Source: MGBC120314 sp964403785 | GTDB taxonomy: Bacteria > Bacillota > Clostridia > Lachnospirales > Lachnospiraceae | Direction: 5' to 3' | Assembly (NCBI GenBank): GCA_964403785.1 | Contig: CAYOHM010000105.1 | Span: forward strand, 1-5,143 | DNA length: 5,143 nucleotides | Shown here: positions 1 to 4,379 of the stretch, in pieces | How the letters are laid out: each line of letters opens with the position of its first letter | Numbering within the stretch: position 1 is the first letter of the stretch | Position numbers and translations under genes: made by a program | The notes under the pieces: model-generated | Database searches by the model: none | What the model was told of the DNA's origin: nothing | The model's input: only the letters and a program-made list of their open reading frames with translations

Positions 1-121
1 TGTTTTAATATTAAAAAGATTTGATATATATTTTATAACACTTTTATTTTATATTTTTTTTCTTGTATAGTCAAATATTTCGCATAATATTTTATAAAAT
101 GGTCATAATATTCACTATAAA

Positions 122-135
122 CAGGCATTTGCCTG
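122..135. repeat. Short inverted repeat upstream of the lipoprotein gene
   Basis: CAGGC at 122-126 is mirrored by GCCTG at 131-135, and the stem can extend to six pairs around a two-base centre. It directly follows a TATAAA (116-121) that could be a -10 box, although no matching -35 is visible 16-18 bases upstream. That position, between a possible promoter and the ribosome site at 154-159, would suit an operator or a small leader hairpin. It is short enough to be chance. Confidence 0.3.
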
Positions 136-166
136 AATTTTTATTATTATATTAGGAGATTGGAAG

Positions 167-547
167 ATGAAAAGAAAATTTATAGCTTTTGTTTTAACAG
201 CACTCTGTGTTGGAGTTTTTACAGGATGCGGCAATGACAATTCAACTAATCAGAATACAACAGAGAATATGACTATGGCAACAAGTGAGAGTACAACGAA
301 CACAAATAATGGCGATGATACCGGTACGCTGCCCACAGGAACAAACGGCAGTACGGAAAATTCGTCAAATGGCGTTGGCGGTGAGATTGCAACAGATATT
401 GGGGATGGGATAGGTGAAATTGCAACCGACATCGGAGATGGTATAAGCGAAATCGCGACAGATATAGGTGATGGCATAAGTGATGCTGTTGGCAATGGAA
501 ACAACAGTACAAGCAGTACTACGGGAAATACCAACACATCAAGATAA
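167..547 (+). CDS. Small secreted lipoprotein with 11-residue repeats, function unknown
   Basis: A 126-residue protein predicted to be anchored on the outer face of the membrane. Residues 1-20 form a lipoprotein signal peptide: basic start (MKRK), hydrophobic core from about 5 to 18, then F18-T19-G20-C21, with C21 the expected lipidated cysteine. The -3 residue is Phe, which is less common than Leu but allowed. Residues 22-72 are a low-complexity Ser/Thr/Asn/Gly linker. Residues 73-105 are three tandem copies of an 11-residue unit (EIATDIGDGI plus G or S), and the end is again Ser/Thr/Asn-rich. The start is supported by AGGAGA at 154-159, seven bases upstream. I recognise no enzymatic domain. 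The architecture of lipid anchor, flexible linker and repeat suggests a surface or envelope role, but that is inference. No clear terminator follows it. Confidence 0.85.
   Translation: MKRKFIAFVLTALCVGVFTGCGNDNSTNQNTTENMTMATSESTTNTNNGDDTGTLPTGTNGSTENSSNGVGGEIATDIGDGIGEIATDIGDGISEIATDIGDGISDAVGNGNNSTSSTTGNTNTSR
383..481 (+). repeat. Three tandem 33-bp coding repeats in the lipoprotein gene
   Basis: Three in-frame 33-bp units start at 383, 416 and 449 and encode nearly identical 11-residue repeats (EIATDIGDGI followed by G, S and S). The DNA copies differ at many third codon positions: the Glu codon is GAG, GAA, GAA; the second Ile codon is ATT, ATC, ATA; the first Gly codon is GGG, GGA, GGT. 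The protein repeat is therefore kept while the DNA has drifted. A degenerate fourth unit may begin at residue 106 (DAVGNG). Confidence 0.9.
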
Positions 548-554
548 AAAAAGA

Positions 555-583
555 TTGTAAAAATTTGCGTAACACAATATAAT
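555..583 (+). promoter_or_regulatory. Sigma-A type promoter for the GH13-like gene
   Basis: TTGTAA at 555-560 (four of six matches to the -35 consensus) lies exactly 17 bases before a perfect TATAAT at 578-583. Transcription would begin near 590, giving a leader of about 120 bases that contains the palindromic element at 601-666 and the ribosome site at 699-702. The promoter starts eight bases after the lipoprotein stop, so the downstream genes probably form their own unit. Confidence 0.6.
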
Positions 584-600
584 GATTGTATATAACGATT

Positions 601-666
601 TTGAGATATCGTATTTTTAGGTGCTGTGAAGCTACGCTTCACAGCACCTAAAATACGGAAACTCAA
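601..666. repeat. Palindromic element, copy 1 (short form)
   Basis: An almost perfect inverted repeat. Bases 615-632 pair with 636-653 without mismatch around a TAC loop. With T614 bulged out, 610-613 then pair with 654-657. After an internal loop (606-609 against 658-661) TTGAG at 601-605 pairs with CTCAA at 662-666. The core arm is AGGTGCTGTGAAGC. No T-run follows the stem on either strand, so it does not look like an intrinsic terminator. The same ends and core occur in the larger element at 4117-4289, which suggests a dispersed family. It sits in the predicted leader of the GH13-like gene, where the RNA would form a very stable hairpin about 40 bases upstream of the ribosome site. Confidence 0.85.
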
Positions 667-698
667 GTGCTACCTAAGTGAACATTTTGACGGAAATG

Positions 699-702
699 AG
701 GA
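699..702 (+). promoter_or_regulatory. Ribosome binding site that sets the GH13-like start at 710
   Basis: AGGA at 699-702 stands seven bases before ATG at 710. The frame stays open upstream to a GTG at 626, but that codon lies inside the palindromic element with no ribosome site of its own, and the 28 extra residues do not resemble a GlgX-type N-terminus. The protein from 710 enters a recognisable CBM48-like sequence within ten residues. Confidence 0.75.
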
Positions 703-709
703 CAACTCA

Positions 710-2572
710 ATGAATAGACAGATAAAGCTGGCTGCGGGTAACCCGATGGCGCTGGGAGTGAATAAAGCAGAGGATGGATATAATTTTGCTGTGGTTTCAC
801 AAGAGGAAAAAATCGCACTGAATTTATATCACAAGGGTGCACAGGAGCCATATCGGGTATTTGAGCTGGATGAGCATTATAAGTTCGGAGATATATTTGC
901 AATAAGAATTAGCGGACTGGATTTTGATAAATTAGAATATAACTATACTATTGCGGGAAGAAATGTCCTTGACCCGTACTGCAAGCAGATTTGTGATACA
1001 TATGAATTCGGAAAAAGCATAAGGGAGAGCAATTACCGATCAAAAGTAAGCATTGATTACTTTGAGTGGGACGGTGATGTATGTCCCAAAACGTCTTACA
1101 GTGATACCATAATCTATAAGCTTCATGTAAGAGGTTTTACAAAGCGTGCAAGCTCCAAGGTTAAGAATAAGGGAACGTATCAGGGAGTGATAGAGAAAAT
1201 CCCGTATTTTAGGGAATTGGGAATTACTGCAGTTGAGTTGATGCCTGTTTTTGAGTTTGAGGAGGTTCAGAAGTGGACGGAAAATGACAAAAACAGCCTC
1301 TATAACCCGCAGTTTAACGGAAAAGTAAATTATTGGGGATTCTGCAGGGGAATGTATTTTGCTCCTAAGTCTGCTTATGCCTCGTGTGGGCATAAAAATG
1401 GCGATTATACCATAGAATTTAAGCAGATGGTTAAGGCTCTCCACAGCGAAAATATAGAAGTAATTGTTGAGATGTTTTTCCCGTATGATACAGGTGTTAA
1501 TCTCATCCGTGATTGTATAAGATATTGGATTGTTGAATACCATATCGACGGATTCCATCTTAACTGCAGCAACACGGCGCTGGAGGTGCTGGCTAATGAC
1601 CCTTTGCTTTCAAGGGTCAAGATGTTTACCGATTACTGGGATAAGACGGCAGGAAAGAAAACCTATAAGCATCTTGCCAATTACAATCAGGGATTTATGA
1701 ACTGCGCGCGCAAGCTCCTTAAGGGTGATGAGAACCAGTTAAGCGAATTTGTTATGCGCTTAAAGAGCAATGATGCTGATTACGGAACCATTAATTTTTT
1801 GGCAAATAATAACGGCTTTACACTGATGGATACGGTCAGTTATGACCGCAAGCATAATGAGGTGAACGGAGAAAATAACCACGACGGAGAAGATTTTAAT
1901 AATAGCTGGAATTGTGGAATGGAGGGCAAATGCCGTAAGAAAAAGATAATCGAGCTCAGAAAAAAGCAGATTTTCAACGCCTTTATAATGCTTTTCTTAA
2001 GTCAGGGAACACCACTCATTATGGCTGGTGATGAATTTGGTAATTCCCAGCAGGGCAATAACAATCCATATTGTCAGGATAATGAGATTACATGGCTTAA
2101 CTGGAAAAACCTTGATAATCATAAGGATATCTTTGAGTTTGTCAAAATGCTTATCAGCTTCAGAAAGAGGCATGGTATTCTTCACATGGAAACGGCACTC
2201 AGGGATATGGATTACAAGGCAATAGGATATCCGGATGTGTCATATCACAGTGATAATGCATGGTATGAGAGCTTTGAGAATTACAACAGGCATTTTGGAA
2301 TTATGTATTGCGGAGAATATGCCGAGCCGGAGGATGATTATATTTATGTTGCATATAATCTTCATTGGGAAAAGCACAGGCTTGCCCTGCCGACCCTGCC
2401 GGAGAATTTCAAATGGCAGATTGAATTTACATCGGCTGGTAACAGCGGAGCTGCATTGACGGACGAGCGCACTGTGGAGGTGAACGAAAGGTCAATAGCT
2501 GTATTGTTAGGGAGAATAAATGAGTCAAAGATTACAAAAACAGCCGCAGTTAGAGAGCTGGGCTTGTCTTGA
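710..2572 (+). CDS. GlgX/isoamylase-type GH13 protein, probably catalytically inactive
   Basis: A 620-residue homologue of glycogen-debranching enzymes (GH13, GlgX/isoamylase group), predicted cytoplasmic. Residues 8-95 resemble the N-terminal CBM48 domain, including LDPY at 87-90. Residues 130-500 form the GH13 barrel, with family landmarks such as HVRGFT (139-144), NYWGF (207-211), the NHDG/SWNCG stretch (390-403), GTPLIMAGDEFG (433-444) and QQGNNNPYCQDNE (447-459). Residues from about 500 are the C-terminal domain. The four catalytic regions are altered. Region I should read DxxxNH but is E254...P258-Y259. Region II GFRFD is GFHLN, so the nucleophile Asp is N285. Region III EPWD is D308-Y-W-D, so the acid/base Glu is Asp. 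Region IV AHD is N366-N367-N368. Debranching activity is therefore unlikely. The frame is intact over its full length, which argues for a kept non-catalytic role such as glucan binding or partnering an active enzyme. The last 17 residues overlap the next gene. Confidence 0.9.
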   Translation: MNRQIKLAAGNPMALGVNKAEDGYNFAVVSQEEKIALNLYHKGAQEPYRVFELDEHYKFGDIFAIRISGLDFDKLEYNYTIAGRNVLDPYCKQICDTYEFGKSIRESNYRSKVSIDYFEWDGDVCPKTSYSDTIIYKLHVRGFTKRASSKVKNKGTYQGVIEKIPYFRELGITAVELMPVFEFEEVQKWTENDKNSLYNPQFNGKVNYWGFCRGMYFAPKSAYASCGHKNGDYTIEFKQMVKALHSENIEVIVEMFFPYDTGVNLIRDCIRYWIVEYHIDGFHLNCSNTALEVLANDPLLSRVKMFTDYWDKTAGKKTYKHLANYNQGFMNCARKLLKGDENQLSEFVMRLKSNDADYGTINFLANNNGFTLMDTVSYDRKHNEVNGENNHDGEDFNNSWNCGMEGKCRKKKIIELRKKQIFNAFIMLFLSQGTPLIMAGDEFGNSQQGNNNPYCQDNEITWLNWKNLDNHKDIFEFVKMLISFRKRHGILHMETALRDMDYKAIGYPDVSYHSDNAWYESFENYNRHFGIMYCGEYAEPEDDYIYVAYNLHWEKHRLALPTLPENFKWQIEFTSAGNSGAALTDERTVEVNERSIAVLLGRINESKITKTAAVRELGLS

Positions 2573-3242
2573 TGCTTCTACACTTAAAATAATTGCAATG
2601 GTTATAATGCTTATTGACCATATAGGTGCAGTGCTGTTTCCGTTTTCACAGTATCCTCAAATGCTGTGGATGCGGGTGGTCGGTAGAATTTCATTCCCTA
2701 TATTTGCCTATTTTGTGGCAGAGGGGTATCTGAAATGTAAAAGCAGATTAAAGTATATTTTAAGAATGTTTATATTTGCGGTATGCTCGGAGATACCCTT
2801 TGATTTAGCTATTTCCGGACGGATTTTCTCATCGGGGTGCAACATTGGATTTACATTTTTGATAGTGCTTATCGGTATGTTTTTGAGCGATGAGGTGAAA
2901 TGTCGCCTTAGTGTCCGATTATCATATTGGGCGGGCGAGCTTGCAGGGTGCATAATCATTATAGCGTCGGCAATTCTGGCAGAGCTGCTTGATACAGATT
3001 ACGGCTGGTATGGGGTTATGCTTGTTTATATATACCGTGTGCTGCATGACCAGTTCCTAAAAAAACATATAATTGCGACTGTGTTTCAGATTGTGGCGGC
3101 AACGTGGATTCAGCGCTTTTCAGCACTCAGTACGCTTTTGCTGATGCTTTATAACGGTGAAAAGGGGCGCAATTTAAAATATTTATTCTACATATTTTAT
3201 CCGGCGCATTTACTTGTGTTGGCGTTAATAGCAAATATCTGA
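2520..3242 (+). CDS. TraX-family integral membrane protein
   Basis: A 240-residue multi-pass membrane protein with the conserved blocks of the TraX family. These are LKIIAMVIMLIDHIGAVLFP (22-41, containing D33-H34), VGRISFPIFAYFVAEGY (54-70), EIPFDLA (91-97), DYGWYG (160-165), YNGEKGR (211-217) and YIFYPAH (224-230). The founding member, TraX of F-type plasmids, is needed for N-terminal acetylation of pilin, so an acyl-transfer role at the membrane is plausible; the substrate here is unknown. Length is close to that of F TraX. AGGGAG at 2509-2514, five bases before ATG, supports the start, which lies inside the upstream gene with a 53-base overlap, suggesting coupled translation. No conjugation genes are in view, so this is probably one of the chromosomal TraX-like proteins common in Firmicutes. 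Confidence 0.88.
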   Translation: MSQRLQKQPQLESWACLDASTLKIIAMVIMLIDHIGAVLFPFSQYPQMLWMRVVGRISFPIFAYFVAEGYLKCKSRLKYILRMFIFAVCSEIPFDLAISGRIFSSGCNIGFTFLIVLIGMFLSDEVKCRLSVRLSYWAGELAGCIIIIASAILAELLDTDYGWYGVMLVYIYRVLHDQFLKKHIIATVFQIVAATWIQRFSALSTLLLMLYNGEKGRNLKYLFYIFYPAHLLVLALIANI

Positions 3243-3250
3243 TAAAAATT

Positions 3251-3255
3251 GGAGG
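3251..3255 (+). promoter_or_regulatory. Strong ribosome binding site that sets the start at 3264
   Basis: GGAGG at 3251-3255 lies eight bases before ATG at 3264. A TTG at 3249 extends the frame by five codons but overlaps the ribosome site itself, so the ATG is the real start. This site is much stronger than the one serving the downstream toxin-like gene, which would favour more of the small protein than of its partner. Confidence 0.75.
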
Positions 3256-3263
3256 TGTTGTCA

Positions 3264-3443
3264 ATGTGTGACATAAAAAAATACAATGACATATTTGAGG
3301 AAATAAAGAAACTCAATCCGGATGACACTTTGCAGCTTGTTCTGGAATCAAAGTCAGAAGAAGAGAAAAACTTTTATGAATTAATAGGTGATTTCCTTTT
3401 ACAGCTCAAGCAAAAAGATTCTATCGCAAGGAATATATTCTAA
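3264..3443 (+). CDS. Small acidic protein, candidate antitoxin of the zeta-like kinase
   Basis: A 59-residue protein rich in Glu, Asp and Lys and predicted to be mostly helical. Residues 4-16 and 32-50 look like two amphipathic helices joined by a loop around NPDD (18-21). I see no helix-turn-helix, ribbon-helix-helix or signal peptide, and it does not resemble the PezA antitoxin, which carries a DNA-binding domain. I do not recognise its family. The role is inferred from position: its stop overlaps the start of the zeta-toxin-like gene (TAATG at 3441-3445), the usual order of antitoxin then toxin. It starts 21 bases after the TraX-like gene with no terminator between, so it may also be read from upstream. 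A non-DNA-binding antitoxin that covers the kinase pocket, as epsilon does for zeta, would fit the size. Confidence 0.7.
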   Translation: MCDIKKYNDIFEEIKKLNPDDTLQLVLESKSEEEKNFYELIGDFLLQLKQKDSIARNIF

Positions 3444-4009
3444 TGAAAAGATACATTTTGTTTGCAGGTGTGAATGGAGCTGGAAAGTCTACATTGTCTT
3501 CACTTATTCCTTCAATAAATAATTTGGAAAAGGTAAATCTTGATGACAAAGTAAGAGAGCTTGGTGATTGGAGAAATGCACAAGTTGTTGTAAAAGCTGC
3601 GAGGATGATAATTCAGAAGATAGATTATAATTTTGAAAATGGAGTTTCATTTACGCAGGAAACAACGCTTTGTGGGAAAAGTATACTTCGCAATATTGAA
3701 AGAGCCAAAAGTTTAGGGTATAGTGTAGAGATGCATTATGTAGGTCTTGATAGTGCAGACGTTGCAAAGCAAAGGGTAAAGAGTAGAGTGGAGCATGGTG
3801 GACATGGAATATCGGATAAAGACATTGATAGACGCTATGTTGAAACTTTTAATAATATGAAAATTGTATTGCCACAATGTGACTTGGCAGCGGTTTATGA
3901 CAATACAGAGGCATTTAAAAGATTTGCGATTTTTAAGAGTGGAAAATGCGTAAGAATATCAAGTAGAGTTCCTGAGTGGTATCAACGCATAATGAACGAG
4001 GATAACTAA
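3443..4009 (+). CDS. Zeta-toxin-like P-loop kinase (COG4185-type)
   Basis: A 188-residue nucleotide-binding protein. Residues 4-17 form a beta strand and Walker A loop (G9-VNGAGK-S16-T17). VNLDD (31-35) occupies the place of the catalytic aspartate in zeta toxins. QETTL (72-76) and the GY after the next helix match the substrate-side segment of small zeta-like proteins. RVKSRVEHGGHGI (111-123) and DRRY (129-132) supply the arginine-rich phosphate-binding region with the GGH motif typical of the group. Studied zeta/PezT toxins phosphorylate UDP-N-acetylglucosamine and block cell wall synthesis; whether this shorter form uses the same substrate is inference. The ribosome site AAGGA (3428-3432) lies within the upstream gene, ten bases from ATG, so translation is likely weaker than and coupled to that of the small partner. 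A terminator follows. It could instead be a housekeeping small-molecule kinase, but the pairing favours a toxin. Confidence 0.82.
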   Translation: MKRYILFAGVNGAGKSTLSSLIPSINNLEKVNLDDKVRELGDWRNAQVVVKAARMIIQKIDYNFENGVSFTQETTLCGKSILRNIERAKSLGYSVEMHYVGLDSADVAKQRVKSRVEHGGHGISDKDIDRRYVETFNNMKIVLPQCDLAAVYDNTEAFKRFAIFKSGKCVRISSRVPEWYQRIMNEDN

Positions 4010-4056
4010 GTAAACGTGGAGTATACCTATTATATGAGCAATGTTTATATGAGATT

Positions 4057-4108
4057 AAGAAGCAGGAAACCAAACTTTAGGTGGAGAGGTTCCTGCTTCT
4101 TTTAATTT
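4057..4108 (+). terminator. Rho-independent terminator after the toxin-like gene
   Basis: Bases 4057-4068 (AAGAAGCAGGAA) pair with 4090-4101, and beyond a single bulged A (4069) CC at 4070-4071 pairs with GG at 4088-4089, giving a 14-pair stem around a 16-base loop. T-rich DNA (TTTTAATTT) follows from 4100. It begins 47 bases after the toxin stop and is the first convincing terminator after the GH13-like gene, so it may end a four-gene transcript. Confidence 0.8.
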
Positions 4109-4116
4109 GATGAATT

Positions 4117-4289
4117 TTTCTTGAGTTTTTGTATTTTTTATTTTAAGGTGCTATGAAGCGCAGCTTCATAAGCAATTTGCGCGAGAATTGCGCAAAGTAA
4201 GCTTGCTTACTTATCGCAATTCTTGTGCAAAATTACAATATCACTTCGTGATATGTACCTTAAAATAAAAAATACACAAACTCAAGGAA
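4117..4289. repeat. Large palindromic element, copy 2 (cloverleaf form)
   Basis: The outer arms 4117-4149 and 4257-4289 pair over 33 bases with one mismatch (4129/4277) and one G-T pair. The ends TTGAG (4121-4125) and CTCAA (4281-4285) and the core AGGTGCTATGAAGC (4146-4159) match copy 1 at 601-666, the core in 13 of 14 bases. Between the arms lie three further hairpins, so single-stranded DNA or RNA would fold like a four-way cloverleaf. No transposase or reading frame is inside. A T-run (4290-4295) follows the right arm, so it could also stop transcription running toward cysK. It fills most of the gene-free stretch 4010-4379. Candidate identities are a MITE-like or REP-like mobile element, or a structured RNA; I cannot name a known family. 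Confidence 0.85.
4152..4254. repeat. Three internal hairpins of the cloverleaf element
   Basis: Hairpin A pairs TATGAAGC (4152-4159) with GCTTCATA (4163-4170) around GCA. Hairpin B is long: 4176-4202 pairs with 4205-4231, with only two mismatches (4193-4194 against 4213-4214) and two G-T pairs (4181/4226, 4183/4224). Hairpin C pairs ATATCAC (4238-4244) with GTGATAT (4248-4254) around TTC. Hairpin A corresponds to the tip of copy 1; B and C have no counterpart there. Within B, TTGCGC at 4177-4182 can also pair with GCGCAA at 4190-4195 as an alternative fold. Confidence 0.8.
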
Positions 4290-4296
4290 TTTTTTA

Positions 4297-4325
4297 TTGA
4301 CAAAATATGTGCAGAGGAATATAAT
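4297..4325 (+). promoter_or_regulatory. Perfect-consensus sigma-A promoter of cysK
   Basis: TTGACA at 4297-4302 and TATAAT at 4320-4325 both match consensus at every base and are separated by the optimal 17 bases. Transcription would start near 4332, giving a leader of about 48 bases, too short for a T-box or SAM riboswitch. Control, if any, would have to be by a DNA-binding protein. The -35 box begins eight bases after the palindromic element ends. Confidence 0.88.
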
Positions 4326-4379
4326 TAAATCATACAAAACATATTAATTTACTAGGAAATAAACACAGGAGGTAGAAAT

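Noticed and set aside
250..666. 138-residue minus-strand open frame opposite the lipoprotein gene
   Set aside because: It mirrors the repeat region, runs into the palindrome and resembles no protein I know; the plus-strand lipoprotein has a signal peptide and ribosome site.
601..666. Copy 1 palindrome as a terminator of the lipoprotein gene
   Set aside because: The stem is followed by A-rich rather than T-rich sequence on both strands, and a promoter for the next gene lies upstream of it.
626..709. N-terminal extension of the GH13-like protein to a GTG at 626
   Set aside because: The codon lies inside the palindromic element, has no ribosome site, and adds 28 residues unlike the family; ATG at 710 has AGGA at a good distance.
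1040..1620. Minus-strand open frames inside the GH13-like gene
   Set aside because: They are antisense to strongly recognisable coding sequence and have no family features.
2520..3242. TraX-like gene as proof of a conjugative element
   Set aside because: No relaxase, coupling protein, pilin or integrase is present, and chromosomal TraX-like proteins are common in Firmicutes.
3214..3247. Possible separate promoter for the toxin-antitoxin pair (TTGGCG with GATAAA)
   Set aside because: Weak match, and transcription would start on top of the ribosome site at 3251-3255.
4034..4105. 23-codon open frame starting with ATG at 4034
   Set aside because: It lies across the terminator stem, ends in its T-run and has no ribosome site at a usable distance.
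4117..4289. CRISPR array, tRNA or riboswitch in the cloverleaf region
   Set aside because: There are no spaced direct repeats; the arms lack tRNA landmarks such as the T-loop GTTCRA; and the element ends before the cysK promoter, so it is not in that leader.
4349..4360. TTACTAGGAAAT in the cysK leader as an Rrf2/CymR-type operator
   Set aside because: It lies about 20 bases into the leader, a plausible place, but has no clear second half-site and I cannot match it confidently to a known consensus.
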